Made by a program: the position numbers and the translations under genes. A DNA stretch of 64,000 nucleotides, from the NCBI RefSeq assembly GCF_008704535.1, contig NZ_CP023701.1, forward strand, positions 2,418,001-2,482,000, given 5' to 3'. Origin of the DNA: Streptomyces subrutilus. Lineage in GTDB: Bacteria > Actinomycetota > Actinomycetes > Streptomycetales > Streptomycetaceae. Below the pieces are notes generated by a model. The model saw only the letters and a list, made by a program, of their open reading frames with translations. It made no database searches and was not told the origin of the DNA. Positions 18,995 through 28,449 of the stretch are shown here, in pieces (the first letter of the stretch is position 1; each line of letters starts with the position of its first letter).

Positions 18995-19990
18995 CTAGCG
19001 GGAGCCCTTCGGGTCGAGGGCGTCGCGGACGCCGTCGCCGAAGAGGTTGAAGGCCAGCACGGTGATGAAGATCGCCACGCCGGGGAAGATCATGAAGAGC
19101 GGATCGTCCTCGTAGGTCCGCACGGCCGTGGAGAGGGTCTCTCCCCACGACGGCGTGGGGGGCTTGACGCCGACTCCGAGGAAGCTCAGCGCGGCCTCGG
19201 TCAGCACGTTGGTGGGGATCATCAGCGTCGAGTAGACGGTGATGGGCGCCACCAGGTTCGGGAGCAGTTCGCGGAAGAGGATGTACATGCGGCCCGCGCC
19301 GAGGCTGCGCGCCGCCTCGACGTACTCGCGTTCGCGCAGCGACAGGGTCTGGCCGCGGACGATGCGGCCGATGTAGGGCCAGCCGAAGAAGCCGATGACC
19401 AGGACCAGGACGGCGATGCGCAGGCCCGAGCCCTCGAAGCCCCACAGCTTGCTCGGGATGACGGAGATCAGCGCGATGATGAACAGCAGCTGCGGGAAGG
19501 CCAGCAGCAGGTCCATCACGCGGCTGATGGCCGCGTCGACCCAGCCGCCGAAGTAGCCGGCGATGATGCCGAAGAAGGTGCCGAGCGACACCGCCACGAA
19601 GGCGGACAGGAAGGCCACCAGCAGGGAGATCCGGGCGCCGTAGACGATCCGGCTGAAGACGTCGCGGCCGTTGACGGGCTCGACGCCCAGCAGGAAGTCG
19701 CCGCTCATGCCGCCCCAGTCGCCGGCCGGCAGGCCGAGCAGCGGGTCCAGCATGTCCTCGTGCAGCTCCTCCGGCGGGTGGCCGAAGGCCTTGACGATCA
19801 GCGGCGCGAAGAGCGCGACGAGGATCAGCAGCAGGACGACGACACCGCCGGCCAGGGCGACCTTGTCCCGCCTGAGGCGGAGCCAGGCGATCTTCCACGG
19901 CGAACGGCCCTCGATCGCCTTCTGCGGAATTCCGGGGGCGTCCACGGCTGCGGGCTCGGCCGCGCTGGTGTCGTGCAGTGGTGCCGTCAT
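18995..19990 (-). CDS. Oligopeptide ABC transporter permease, OppC/DppC type
   Basis: A 331-residue permease and the first gene of the importer operon. It has an N-terminal cytoplasmic segment ending SPWKIAWLRLRRDKVALAGG, which precedes the first membrane helix and is typical of OppC. The permease signature is REREYVEAARSLGAGRMYIL. The large periplasmic-side loop contains GMSGDFLLGVEPVNGRDVFS, also an OppC feature. Together with the OppB, OppD, OppF and binding-protein genes it makes a complete peptide importer. Confidence 0.92.
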   Translation of the reverse strand: MTAPLHDTSAAEPAAVDAPGIPQKAIEGRSPWKIAWLRLRRDKVALAGGVVVLLLILVALFAPLIVKAFGHPPEELHEDMLDPLLGLPAGDWGGMSGDFLLGVEPVNGRDVFSRIVYGARISLLVAFLSAFVAVSLGTFFGIIAGYFGGWVDAAISRVMDLLLAFPQLLFIIALISVIPSKLWGFEGSGLRIAVLVLVIGFFGWPYIGRIVRGQTLSLREREYVEAARSLGAGRMYILFRELLPNLVAPITVYSTLMIPTNVLTEAALSFLGVGVKPPTPSWGETLSTAVRTYEDDPLFMIFPGVAIFITVLAFNLFGDGVRDALDPKGSR

Positions 19991-20346
19991 CGTGGTGGGG
20001 ACCCCTCTCGGCCGACGGTGGCCGGCCCATGCCCGCCGCTGTGGCGGCTTGGTTCCATCGGCGTCGCTGTTGGTGCGGAAAGCGCGAAATGCGCCTGAAG
20101 TGCACGTGAAGAGCGGGTGCTTGCGAGATTGACCGGCCTTCGGTGGGGGGAGTCTTCAACGCCCTCTCGAGCGCCCGCCAGACCTGCCGGGGATGTGATG
20201 CGCAACCGTGATCTGTGCCGACGGCTTCCGCTATCCGAACCGCGGGCCCTGATGAGCGGTGAAACACCGCCCGTTCGTCGCGGAACGGACATCAGGCCCA
20301 ACTGCCATGTCGGGTGCGGTTCTTGGGTGCATTCGGCGGATATGCC
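19991..20346. other. Intergenic region upstream of the oligopeptide importer operon
   Basis: This stretch holds no gene I can support; the open frames in it lack domain-like character and start signals. It must contain the operon promoter reading leftward. An E-box-like CACGTG centre occurs within GAAGTGCACGTGAAG near 20097. Composition in the middle is somewhat less GC-rich than in the coding sequence. Confidence 0.5.
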
Positions 20347-20379
20347 GAAGGCCGCACCGATGGGTCCGGTGCGGCCTTC
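20347..20379 (-). terminator. Strong hairpin terminator after the SseB-like gene
   Basis: GAAGGCCGCACCG (20347-20359) pairs perfectly over 13 bp with CGGTGCGGCCTTC (20367-20379) across a 7-base loop. It lies about 100 bp beyond the stop of the SseB-like gene at 20477 and separates that gene from the transporter operon's promoter. Confidence 0.7.
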
Positions 20380-20476
20380 GAGCGGGATGTCTCGGTATGC
20401 GGATGTACGGAAGGGGCGGGGCAGGACGGGCGGGAGGGTCGCGCGGGGTGCGGGCGGCCGGGGCGGCGGCCCCCGG

Positions 20477-21217
20477 TCAGTAGCCCGGCGCCTGGCCTTC
20501 CCGGTCGTAGAACGGGCGGGTCTGCGCGCGCAGCCACATCGCCACCGGGTCGTGCTCGTCGGCCAGCGCGACCGTGCACACCGGGACGCCCTCGGGCACC
20601 ACGCCGACCGACTGGCGCATCATCTCGCGCACGGACTCCAGCGCGGGCGCCGAGGCGTCGTACAGGTCGAGCCCGACGGCCAGGTACGGCGAGCCCAGCG
20701 ACGGCTGCACCCAGGCGCGGCGCAGCGACCGGACGGCCGGGGTGCTGTGCGCGTGCCGGGTCAGCAGCCCGTAGAACTGCGGCAGCTCGATGGCGGGCTC
20801 CGAGAGCCGCAGCGGGCCGGCCGGCATCCGGTCCAGGCCCGTCGCGACGCGGCGCAGATCGGCCCAGGGCACGCCGAGGCCGCCGCCCTGGGCGTGCGGG
20901 TTGAGCCACAGCCCCCAGCGGTCGGGGTAGAGGGCGCGGGCGATGTCGCGGCCCGTGACCACCTCGTAGCCCCGGTTCCAGCCGCTGGCGGCCAGCTCCC
21001 CGGGCGAGGTCACGCAGGGCGCGTAGCCGAGGCCGTCGACCTCCATGCCGCCGTACTGGGCGTCGGAGGAACCCGGCTGCCCCTGCCAGAGCATCATCCA
21101 CAGCCGGCCCTCGGCCAGCGCGTGCAGCAGTGACTCGTAGCTCTCGTAGCGCCCGGGAGTCACCTGGCGCAGCATGTGCTCGACCTGCCCGGCCGCGGCC
21201 GTGCCTGACGCACCCAC
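20477..21217 (-). CDS. SseB-like protein (enhanced serine sensitivity family), copy 1
   Basis: A 246-residue protein with the SseB N-terminal domain. Landmarks are LLHALAEGRLWMMLWQGQPG, YAPCVTSPGELAASGW, GYEVVTGRDIARALYPDRWG and LWLNPHAQGG. A C-terminal SseB-like part contains AWVQPSLGSPYLAVGLDL and ends with WLRAQTRPFYDREGQ. The first SseB was named because its overexpression in E. coli raises serine sensitivity; the molecular role is not established. The gene lies just upstream of glycine and serine metabolism genes and is in tandem with a second homologue. The GTG start is at 21215-21217. Confidence 0.8.
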   Translation of the reverse strand: MGASGTAAAGQVEHMLRQVTPGRYESYESLLHALAEGRLWMMLWQGQPGSSDAQYGGMEVDGLGYAPCVTSPGELAASGWNRGYEVVTGRDIARALYPDRWGLWLNPHAQGGGLGVPWADLRRVATGLDRMPAGPLRLSEPAIELPQFYGLLTRHAHSTPAVRSLRRAWVQPSLGSPYLAVGLDLYDASAPALESVREMMRQSVGVVPEGVPVCTVALADEHDPVAMWLRAQTRPFYDREGQAPGY

Positions 21218-21300
21218 CGGTACCCCCTCTTCGTCCGCCCGTCGTCCACGTGCACCCGGACCACGCGTGCGGCCGGGAGATGCAACCAGCTTATGCGGCC

Positions 21301-22035
21301 CTACGGAAGGTAGAAGGGGCGTACGCGCTCACGAATCCAGTCCGTGACCGGGTCCTCGGCCGCGTCCAGGAGGATCAACTGCACGGGCCACGGCGGCGGG
21401 ACCCGGGTCAGGGCCCGGCCCAGGGCGTCCATCGGCGCGTTCCGGTATTCGGGCTCCCATCCCACCAGGCGGACACCGACGAACAGCTCCGGCGCCCCGC
21501 CCTCGACGCTGGCCAGGCAGCGGTGGGCGGCGGTGACCACCCCGGTGGCCCGGAACTCCTCGGCCGCGGCGGCGAGGAAGTCGACCGGGTCGTCCTGCCA
21601 GTCGGGCTCGTAGAGCCGGACCCGGCCGCCGGTGGCGGGGCCGTCGAGGGGCGTGTGCCCGGTGCGGCAGAGCTCGGCCACCGCGGCCGGCGGGAGCGGG
21701 ACCCCGACGGCTCCCTCGGGGTTCACGGCGATGCCGAGCTGCGGGGGCAGGCCGCGGGCGAACTGGACTGCGGGCGCCACCGCGAAGTCCATGCCGGGGC
21801 CGGCGCAGAAGCGGAACTGGGCCTCGGAGCTGTAGACGGGCACGTACGCCGCCCCGCCGATCTCCATGGTGGGCAGGGTCAGGTCGGCCGAGCCCGGTCC
21901 GCCGCCACCGGGCAGCGGCACCCACACGTGGCTGCGTCCGAGCACCTCCAGGATCCGCGCCCCCGCGTCGGCCTGTCCCAGCGCCGCCCCGAGCACCTGC
22001 TCCAGTTCGTTCTCCGGCCAGCCGCTGCCCTGCAT
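21301..22035 (-). CDS. SseB-like protein, copy 2
   Basis: A 244-residue SseB-family protein, directly upstream of copy 1 with an 83-bp gap. It shares the layout: NELEQVLGAALGQADAGARI, YVPVYSSEAQFRFCAGPG, VAPAVQFARGLPPQLGIAVN, and the same type of ending, WIRERVRPFYLP, compared with WLRAQTRPFYDRE in copy 1. That shared C-terminal motif indicates that the two came from a duplication, although overall they are clearly diverged. Function is unknown. Confidence 0.78.
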   Translation of the reverse strand: MQGSGWPENELEQVLGAALGQADAGARILEVLGRSHVWVPLPGGGGPGSADLTLPTMEIGGAAYVPVYSSEAQFRFCAGPGMDFAVAPAVQFARGLPPQLGIAVNPEGAVGVPLPPAAVAELCRTGHTPLDGPATGGRVRLYEPDWQDDPVDFLAAAAEEFRATGVVTAAHRCLASVEGGAPELFVGVRLVGWEPEYRNAPMDALGRALTRVPPPWPVQLILLDAAEDPVTDWIRERVRPFYLP

Positions 22036-22115
22036 CCCGCACCCCTCCGTGGTCCCGCCCTCGTCGCCCCGAGGTTATCCGCTGGCACGACGGACCCCGC
22101 GCCCGGCGGGGGCGG

Positions 22116-22787
22116 TCAGCCCCGGAACGCGATGCGGGTCACGGCGGCGGCCGAGCGGCGGTCCAGCAGGGTCGCCGAGGCACAGCCGGCCGGGGGCCGC
22201 CCGGCCTCCGCCTCGCGCAGCAGCCGGCCCACGGCGCCGCGGTGCCGGGCGAAGGCGTACGCGGAGACGCGCCGGCCGCGCGCCGCCTGTCCGGAGAGCG
22301 CCTCCTCGGGGCTGCTGTCCAGGAAGAGCAGGTGCAGGGCACGGCCGCGGCGGCGGGCCGCGGCGGCGAGGAGGCCGCGCACCCAGCTCTGCGTACCGCA
22401 GTCGTGGACGACGACGGAGGCGCCGGAGCGCAGGACGCGCCACAGCCCCCAGTAGTGCGCCACGCGGACCAGCGGCCGGTACACGGCGTACGGGAGGGAG
22501 GCGGGCATCCGGCGCTCCCAGCGCTCGCGGGCGTCCTGGGAGTCCACGGAGCCGCCCTCGGCGGCCGCCCGCTTGATCAGGGTGCTCTTGCCGCCGCCGG
22601 GCAGGCCGGAGACCACGACGATGTCCCCGGCGGCGAAGCGCAGCCGCTGGGGGCCGTGCACCGCCGGGCCGCGCAGGTCGCGTACGGGGCCGGACCGGGC
22701 GGCGCCCTCGCGCGCCCGCGCCTCCCGCTGTGCCGGGACCGCCTCCACGGTCCCCGTCGCCGCCACTACCACTCCGAATCTCCGCAC
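22116..22787 (-). CDS. P-loop ATPase/kinase-like protein
   Basis: A 223-residue protein. I start it at GTG 22785-22787 because a GGAGG sequence lies eight bases upstream; the longer frame into the riboswitch region is a shadow. The Walker A motif is VVVSGLPGGGKSTLIKRA, and later parts include VVVHDCGTQSWVRGLLAAAA and LHLLFLDSSPEEALSGQ. This layout resembles zeta-toxin/uridine-kinase-like AAA_33 kinases that phosphorylate small molecules, but the substrate cannot be read from the sequence. It is divergent from the glycine riboswitch and gcvT. Confidence 0.7.
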   Translation of the reverse strand: MRRFGVVVAATGTVEAVPAQREARAREGAARSGPVRDLRGPAVHGPQRLRFAAGDIVVVSGLPGGGKSTLIKRAAAEGGSVDSQDARERWERRMPASLPYAVYRPLVRVAHYWGLWRVLRSGASVVVHDCGTQSWVRGLLAAAARRRGRALHLLFLDSSPEEALSGQAARGRRVSAYAFARHRGAVGRLLREAEAGRPPAGCASATLLDRRSAAAVTRIAFRG

Positions 22788-22989
22788 AGTGATCGCCTCC
22801 CCCGAACCGGGTCGCCAGGACCCTTTCCCACTGAGTGTAAAGAGACGGTAATCCGGCGGGGCCGGTTCCGGCCGGACCGCTGGAGAGCCGCACGAGCCGC
22901 GCACGAACTTTCGGGGCCCCGCCCCCCGGGTCCGGCGGGGGCGTGCAATGATGTGCGCCATCTGGACCAACTGCATACCGGCCGCTTGA

Positions 22990-23190
22990 ATCCGCGCGGG
23001 AGAGTCCCGGCACGCCGCAAGGCCGTGCGCGGGCGCCGAAGGAGCAAGAACCTCCCTTGAATCTCTCAGGCCCCGTACCGCGTGGATGAGGCAGATCTGA
23101 AAAGCGAGCCGCTCGACGGCTCCACCCAAGGTGCAAGCCGAGGAACTCTCGGCGAACCTCTCAGGTTCCGATGACAGATGGGGAGGACCC
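22990..23190 (+). promoter_or_regulatory. Tandem glycine riboswitch upstream of gcvT
   Basis: Two glycine-aptamer-like segments are visible. The first has GGGAGAG at 22998-23004, then GCGCCGAAGGAGCAAG and AATCTCTCAGGCCCCGTACC to about 23080. The second, after an A/G linker near 23097, has ACCCAAGGTGCAAGCC and AACCTCTCAGGTTCCGATGA, ending GACAGATGGGGAGG. The CGAAGGNGCAA and CTCTCAGG cores are the classic glycine-aptamer consensus. Such switches usually turn on glycine cleavage genes when glycine is abundant, which fits the gcvT-gcvH-glyA genes that follow. Confidence 0.88.
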
Positions 23191-23230
23191 TCCTCGTCAT
23201 GTCATGCCCTGGGACTCGGGAGCCACACCC

Positions 23231-24346
23231 ATGAGCACTGCCCCCCGCCTGACCGCCCTCGACGCGCTGCACCGTGCCCTCGGTGCGACCATGACCGACT
23301 TCGCGGGCTGGGACATGCCGCTGCGGTACGGCAGCGAGCGCGACGAGCACAACGCCGTCCGCACCCGGGCCGGCCTCTTCGACCTGTCGCACATGGGCGA
23401 GATCACCGTGACCGGCCCGGAGGCCGTCAAGGTGCTGGACTACGCGCTGGTCGGCAACATCTCCACCGTCGGCGTCGGCCGCGCCCGCTACACGCACATC
23501 TGCCGGGCGGACGGCGGCATCGTCGACGACCTGATCGTCTACCGGCTGGGCGAGGACGAGTTCATGGTCGTCGCGAACGCCTCCAACGCCCAGGTCGTGC
23601 TGGACGCGGTCACCGAGCGCGCGGCGGGCTTCGACGCCGAGGTCCGCGACGACCGCGACGCGTACGCGCTGATCGCGGTCCAGGGCCCGGAGTCGCCCGG
23701 CATCCTGAAGTCCGTGACCGACGCCGACCTGGACGGGCTGAAGTACTACGCCGGTCTGCCGGGCACCGTCGCCGGCGTGCCCGCGCTGATCGCCCGGACC
23801 GGCTACACCGGCGAGGACGGTTTCGAGCTGTTCGTCGCGCCCGAACACGCGGTGCGGCTGTGGGAGGCGCTGACCGAGGCCGGCGCGGGCGTCGGCCTGG
23901 TCCCGGCCGGCCTGTCCTGCCGCGACACCCTGCGTCTGGAGGCGGGCATGCCGCTGTACGGGCACGAGCTGAGCACCTCCCTCACGCCGTTCGACGCGGG
24001 GCTGGGCCGGGTCGTGAAGTTCGAGAAGGAGGGGGACTTCGTCGGCCGCGCCGCGCTGGAGGCCGCCGCCGAGCGCGCCGCCGCGAACCCGCCGCGCAAG
24101 CTGGTCGGACTGATCGCCGAGGGCCGCCGCGTGCCGCGGGCCGGTTTCCCGGTGGTGTCCGGTGGAGAGGTGATCGGCGAGGTCACCTCGGGCGCCCCGT
24201 CCCCGACGCTGGGCAGGCCGATCGCGATGGCGTACGTGGACGCGGCGCACGCCGCGCCCGGCACCTCCGGCGTCGGCGTCGACATTCGCGGTACGCATGA
24301 GGCGTACGAGGTCGTGGCGCTGCCGTTCTACAAGCGGCAGAAGTAG
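23231..24346 (+). CDS. gcvT: Glycine cleavage system T protein (aminomethyltransferase)
   Basis: A 371-residue GcvT. It transfers the methylene group from aminomethyl-lipoyl GcvH to tetrahydrofolate, releasing ammonia. It opens LTALDALHRALGATMTDFAG, with the conserved DMPLRYGS and FDLSHMGEI. Folate-site landmarks follow, such as RTGYTGEDGFELF and CRDTLRLEAGMPLYGHEL. I use ATG 23231; the ATG at 23171 lies inside the riboswitch and would add a tail the family does not have. It leads a gcvT-gcvH-glyA operon. gcvP, the decarboxylase partner, is not in the window. Confidence 0.95.
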   Translation: MSTAPRLTALDALHRALGATMTDFAGWDMPLRYGSERDEHNAVRTRAGLFDLSHMGEITVTGPEAVKVLDYALVGNISTVGVGRARYTHICRADGGIVDDLIVYRLGEDEFMVVANASNAQVVLDAVTERAAGFDAEVRDDRDAYALIAVQGPESPGILKSVTDADLDGLKYYAGLPGTVAGVPALIARTGYTGEDGFELFVAPEHAVRLWEALTEAGAGVGLVPAGLSCRDTLRLEAGMPLYGHELSTSLTPFDAGLGRVVKFEKEGDFVGRAALEAAAERAAANPPRKLVGLIAEGRRVPRAGFPVVSGGEVIGEVTSGAPSPTLGRPIAMAYVDAAHAAPGTSGVGVDIRGTHEAYEVVALPFYKRQK

Positions 24347-24448
24347 TCCCGCCGCAGGCCCCTGCCGTACGGAGAACCCGTGCGGTGCCGTCTCGGCACG
24401 CGAGACCGCTGTTCGTATCCAGTCCCCCGCATCCAGGAGAATCAGGTC

Positions 24449-24832
24449 ATGAGCAACCCCCAGCAGCTGCGTTACACCAAGGAGCACGAGTGGCTGTCGG
24501 CCGCCGAGGACGGCGTCGCGACGGTCGGCATCACGGAGTACGCGGCCAACGCGCTCGGTGACGTCGTCTACGCCCAGCTCCCCGAGGTCGGCGGCACCGT
24601 CACCGAGGGCGAGACCTGTGGGGAGCTGGAGTCGACCAAGTCGGTCAGCGACCTGTACTCCCCCGTGTCCGGCGAGGTCGTCGAGGCCAACCAGGACGTC
24701 GTGGACGACCCCTCGCTGGTGAACTCGGCGCCCTTCGAGGGCGGCTGGCTGTTCAAGGTGCGCATCTCGGCCGAGCCGACCGACGTGCTGTCGGCCGAGG
24801 ACTACGCCGCGTTCACCCACTCCGACAACTGA
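24449..24832 (+). CDS. gcvH: Glycine cleavage system H protein
   Basis: A 127-residue lipoyl carrier that shuttles the aminomethyl group between GcvP, GcvT and GcvL. The lipoylation lysine is K64 in [14 protein letters not shown]. The rest matches the family: [30 protein letters not shown] and a C-terminal YAAFTHSDN. The start is ATG 24449, with CAGGAGA upstream. The 102-bp gap after gcvT holds no terminator. Confidence 0.96.
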   Translation: MSNPQQLRYTKEHEWLSAAEDGVATVGITEYAANALGDVVYAQLPEVGGTVTEGETCGELESTKSVSDLYSPVSGEVVEANQDVVDDPSLVNSAPFEGGWLFKVRISAEPTDVLSAEDYAAFTHSDN

Positions 24833-24847
24833 CCTCAGGGGATCTTG

Positions 24848-26104
24848 ATGTCTGTGCTGAACACCCCGCTCCACGAGCTCGACCCGGACGTCGCCGCCGC
24901 AGTCGACGCCGAACTCGTGCGCCAGCAGTCGACCCTGGAGATGATCGCCTCGGAGAACTTCGCTCCGGTGGCCGTCATGGAGGCCCAGGGCTCGGTCCTG
25001 ACCAACAAGTACGCCGAGGGCTACCCGGGCCGCCGCTACTACGGCGGCTGCGAGCACGTCGACGTGGTCGAGCAGATCGCGATCGACCGCATCAAGGCGC
25101 TCTTCGGCGCCGAGGCCGCGAACGTCCAGCCGCACTCCGGTGCGCAGGCGAACGCCGCCGCGATGTTCGCGCTGCTGAAGCCGGGCGACACGATCATGGG
25201 CCTGAACCTGGCCCACGGCGGTCACCTGACCCACGGCATGAAGATCAATTTCTCCGGCAAGCTGTACAACGTGGTCCCGTACCACGTGGACGGGACCGGC
25301 CGGGTGGACATGGCCGAGGTCGAGCGCCTCGCCAAGGAGACCAAGCCGCAGCTGATCGTCGCCGGCTGGTCCGCCTACCCGCGCCAGCTGGACTTCGCCG
25401 CCTTCCGCCGGATCGCGGACGAGGTCGGCGCGTACCTGATGGTCGACATGGCGCACTTCGCCGGCCTGGTCGCCGCGGGGCTGCACCCGAACCCGGTGCC
25501 GCACGCCCACGTGGTCACCACCACCACGCACAAGACCCTCGGCGGTCCGCGCGGCGGTGTGATCCTGTCCACGCAGGAGCTCGCCAAGAAGATCAACTCC
25601 GCGGTCTTCCCGGGCCAGCAGGGCGGTCCGCTGGAGCACGTGATCGCGGCCAAGGCGGTGTCCTTCAAGGTCGCCGCCTCGCCCGAGTTCAAGGAGCGCC
25701 AGGAGCGCACCCTGGAAGGCGCGAAGATCCTCGCCGACCGCCTGGTGCAGCCGGACGTCACCGAGGTCGGCGTGTCCGTCCTCTCCGGCGGCACGGACGT
25801 GCACCTGGTCCTGGTCGACCTGCGCGACTCCGAGCTGGACGGGCAGCAGGCCGAGGACCGCCTCCACGAGGTGGGCATCACGGTCAACCGCAACGCCGTC
25901 CCGAACGACCCGCGGCCGCCGATGGTCACCTCGGGCCTGCGGATCGGCACGCCGGCGCTGGCCACGCGCGGCTTCGGCGCCGCCGAGTTCACCGAGGTCG
26001 CGGAGATCATCGCGGCCGCGCTGAAGCCGGAGTACGACAGCGAGGACCTGAAGGCGCGCGTCACCGCGCTCGCCGCGAAGTTCCCGCTGTACCCGTCGCT
26101 CTAG
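24848..26104 (+). CDS. glyA: Serine hydroxymethyltransferase
   Basis: A 418-residue PLP enzyme interconverting glycine plus 5,10-methylenetetrahydrofolate with serine plus tetrahydrofolate. The PLP lysine is K229 in [15 protein letters not shown]. Other hallmarks are [25 protein letters not shown] and [17 protein letters not shown]. Placed after gcvT-gcvH under the glycine riboswitch, it can use the one-carbon unit released by glycine cleavage to make serine from a second glycine. The start is ATG 24848, 15 bp after the gcvH stop. Confidence 0.97.
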   Translation: MSVLNTPLHELDPDVAAAVDAELVRQQSTLEMIASENFAPVAVMEAQGSVLTNKYAEGYPGRRYYGGCEHVDVVEQIAIDRIKALFGAEAANVQPHSGAQANAAAMFALLKPGDTIMGLNLAHGGHLTHGMKINFSGKLYNVVPYHVDGTGRVDMAEVERLAKETKPQLIVAGWSAYPRQLDFAAFRRIADEVGAYLMVDMAHFAGLVAAGLHPNPVPHAHVVTTTTHKTLGGPRGGVILSTQELAKKINSAVFPGQQGGPLEHVIAAKAVSFKVAASPEFKERQERTLEGAKILADRLVQPDVTEVGVSVLSGGTDVHLVLVDLRDSELDGQQAEDRLHEVGITVNRNAVPNDPRPPMVTSGLRIGTPALATRGFGAAEFTEVAEIIAAALKPEYDSEDLKARVTALAAKFPLYPSL

Positions 26105-26115
26105 GCGCGTTCCGC

Positions 26116-26151
26116 AAGGGCCCGGCCCGCTCCTGCGCGGGCCGGGCCCTT
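26116..26151 (+). terminator. Strong hairpin terminator after glyA
   Basis: AAGGGCCCGGCCCGC (26116-26130) and GCGGGCCGGGCCCTT (26137-26151) form a perfect 15-bp stem with a six-base loop, 12 bp after the glyA stop. It should end the riboswitch-controlled transcript before sdaA. Confidence 0.88.
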
Positions 26152-26426
26152 CGCATGGCCGCGCGGCGCCGCCCGGCCGCGGCCCCCGGCCGGTTCCGGG
26201 CCCTGCGGGCGTACGTACGGGGGCGGGAACGGGGCAGGCGTACGGGGAAGGGCGGTGCGGGCCCGCGGGCCGCCGCGCCCCGGCCGCGCCTGACGGCCAT
26301 CTCGGCGCCCCGTCCGGCAGCCGGGCCGTTCACCGCGTCGCGTTAAGCTCGACTGCCGGACAAAATCCGACCAATCCGCCTCTCCTGCCCCTCCCACCCC
26401 ACGAGCAGACAAGGGAGTCCGCCACC
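26152..26426 (+). other. Intergenic region between the glyA terminator and sdaA
   Basis: Very GC-rich spacer with a CGTACGTACG palindrome near 26211-26220 and no gene I can support. The last part, from about 26340, is less GC-rich and should contain the sdaA promoter; AAGGGAG at 26411-26417 is the sdaA ribosome-binding site. Confidence 0.5.
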
Positions 26427-27809
26427 GTGGCCATCTCCGTCTTCGACCTCTTCTCCATCGGCATCGGTCCCTCCTCCTCCCACACCGTCGGCCCCATGCG
26501 GGCCGCGCGCATGTTCGTGACCCGCCTGAAGAAGGACGGCCTCCTCGCCCAGACCGCGTCGGTGCGCGCCGAGCTGTTCGGATCGCTCGGCGCGACCGGC
26601 CACGGCCACGGCACCCCCAAGGCGGTGCTCCTGGGCCTGGAGGGCCACTCGCCCCGCACGGTGAACGTGGAGACGGCCGACGCCGAGGTCGAGCGCATCC
26701 GGCAGAGCGGCCGGCTGCGCCTGATGGGCGCGGAGATAGGCGATGCGCACGAGATCGCCTTCGACGAGCCGAACCAGCTGATCCTGCACCGCCGGCGCTC
26801 GCTGCCGTACCACGCGAACGGCATGACCCTCTTCGCGTACGACACGGCGGGCACCCCGCTGCTGGAGAAGACCTACTACTCGGTCGGCGGCGGGTTCGTC
26901 GTGGACGAGGACGCGGTCGGCGAGGACCGGATCAAGCTCGACGACACCGTGCTGAAGTACCCCTTCCGCTCCGGTGACGAGATGCTCCGCCTCGCGAACG
27001 AGACCGGCCTGTCGATCTCCTCGCTGATGCTGGAGAACGAGAAGGCCTGGCGCACCGAGGAGGAGATCCGCGAGGGCCTGCTGGAGATCTGGCGCGTGAT
27101 GCAGTCCTGCGTGGCGCGGGGCATGTCCCGCGAGGGCATCCTCCCCGGCGGCCTGCGGGTCAAGCGCCGGGCCGCGTCGACGGCGCGGCAGCTGCGCACC
27201 GAGGGCGACCCGATGCTGCACCGCAGCGAGTGGGCGACGATCTACGCGATGGCGGTCAACGAGGAGAACGCGGCGGGCGGGCGGGTCGTGACGGCGCCGA
27301 CCAACGGCGCGGCCGGGGTCCTGCCCGCGGTCCTGCACTACTACATGAACTTCGTGCCGGGCGCGGACGAGGACGGCGTGGTCCGCTTCCTCCTCGCGGC
27401 GGGCGCGATCGGCATGCTGTTCAAGGAGAACGCCTCGATCTCGGGCGCCGAGGTCGGCTGCCAGGGCGAGGTCGGTTCGGCCTGCTCGATGGCGGCGGGG
27501 GCCTTGGCCGAGGTGCTCGGCGGCACTCCGGAGCAGGTGGAGAACGCGGCGGAGATCGGCATGGAGCACAACCTGGGCCTGACCTGCGACCCGGTCGGCG
27601 GCCTGGTCCAGATCCCGTGCATCGAGCGCAACGGCATGGCCGCGGTGAAGGCGGTCACGGCGGCGAAGATGGCGATGCGGGGCGACGGCTCGCACAAGGT
27701 CTCCCTGGACAAGGTCATCAAGACCATGAAGGAGACCGGCGCGGACATGAAGGTCAAGTACAAGGAGACCGCCCGCGGCGGCCTCGCGGTCAACGTCATC
27801 GAGTGCTGA
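26427..27809 (+). CDS. sdaA: L-serine ammonia-lyase (single-chain, iron-sulfur)
   Basis: A 460-residue L-serine dehydratase that converts serine to pyruvate and ammonia. The beta domain is at the N-terminus ([20 protein letters not shown]). The alpha domain follows and carries the conserved cysteines for the [4Fe-4S] cluster in [35 protein letters not shown] and the flanking region. The GTG start is at 26427. It sits beyond a strong terminator, so although it extends the glycine-to-serine-to-pyruvate route of the preceding operon, it probably has its own promoter. Confidence 0.95.
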   Translation: MAISVFDLFSIGIGPSSSHTVGPMRAARMFVTRLKKDGLLAQTASVRAELFGSLGATGHGHGTPKAVLLGLEGHSPRTVNVETADAEVERIRQSGRLRLMGAEIGDAHEIAFDEPNQLILHRRRSLPYHANGMTLFAYDTAGTPLLEKTYYSVGGGFVVDEDAVGEDRIKLDDTVLKYPFRSGDEMLRLANETGLSISSLMLENEKAWRTEEEIREGLLEIWRVMQSCVARGMSREGILPGGLRVKRRAASTARQLRTEGDPMLHRSEWATIYAMAVNEENAAGGRVVTAPTNGAAGVLPAVLHYYMNFVPGADEDGVVRFLLAAGAIGMLFKENASISGAEVGCQGEVGSACSMAAGALAEVLGGTPEQVENAAEIGMEHNLGLTCDPVGGLVQIPCIERNGMAAVKAVTAAKMAMRGDGSHKVSLDKVIKTMKETGADMKVKYKETARGGLAVNVIEC

Positions 27810-27942
27810 CCCGGCGCCGCCGCGGCCGAGAGGGGCCCAGCGGCCCTGGGGGACGGGACCTTCGGCAGGGGGGCCGGGGGTCGCGGCGGGGTTAGGTTGC
27901 CCGGAGGGCGGAGAACCGCGGAACGGCCCGCGGGGCACGCGC

Positions 27943-28374
27943 ATGCCGGCAGAGAGGCGCACTCCCTTGGTCACCACCGAACACCGCGTCCTCCCGCTGC
28001 GGCTGGAGGCCTCCCCGGTCGCCGTCACGCTGCGGGGGGTCTTCGCCTACCGCTGCGACCGGCCGTACGAAGTGTCCGTGGACCTGCACGGCGGCGGCCG
28101 GTACCTGGCGCGCTGGGTCTTCGCCCGCGACCTGCTGCTCGACGGGGAGTCCCGGGCCACCGGCGAGGGCGACCTCCGGGTGTGGCCGTGCTGGGAGGGC
28201 AGCGAGCCGCGCGTCTTCCTCGCCTTCAGCAACGGCGAGCACGGCGCGGTGGTGTCCGCCCGCGCCAAGGACGTGCGCGAACTGTGCCGCCGGCTGACCC
28301 TGCTGGTCCCGCGCGGCCAGGAGCACCGGCAGTACGACCTCGACGCGGAGCTCAGCGCGCTGCTGCCGGGCTGA
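27943..28374 (+). CDS. SsgA-like sporulation and cell-division regulator family protein
   Basis: A 143-residue SsgA-like protein (SALP). Visible family features are YRCDRPYEVSVDLH, RWVFARDLLLDG, the GEGDLRVWPCWEG core and LTLLVPRGQEHRQYDLDAEL. SALPs occur only in sporulating actinomycetes, where they control septum placement and spore-wall processes. The start may be ATG 27943 or, with a better-placed GAGAGG box, TTG 27967. The protein is shorter at the C-terminus than several family members but complete in its core. Confidence 0.8.
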   Translation: MPAERRTPLVTTEHRVLPLRLEASPVAVTLRGVFAYRCDRPYEVSVDLHGGGRYLARWVFARDLLLDGESRATGEGDLRVWPCWEGSEPRVFLAFSNGEHGAVVSARAKDVRELCRRLTLLVPRGQEHRQYDLDAELSALLPG

Positions 28375-28449
28375 GCGCGGACCCGGGCGGACGGCGGGTG
28401 CACCGGGGCGGGTTGGTGGAGGCCCGCACGGCCGACTAGGGTCATCGGG

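Noticed and set aside
19987..20301. Possible small minus-strand protein upstream of the oppC-like gene
   Set aside because: Overlaps the expected promoter, composition is Arg/Ser/Pro noise, and no ribosome-binding site was seen.
23171..23230. ATG 23171 as the gcvT start
   Set aside because: It lies within the second glycine aptamer; the family N-terminus matches ATG 23231, which has a GGGAG box upstream.
23066..25867. Minus-strand open frame of 933 codons opposite gcvT-gcvH-glyA
   Set aside because: Antisense shadow of three textbook genes and also of the riboswitch; no recognisable motif.
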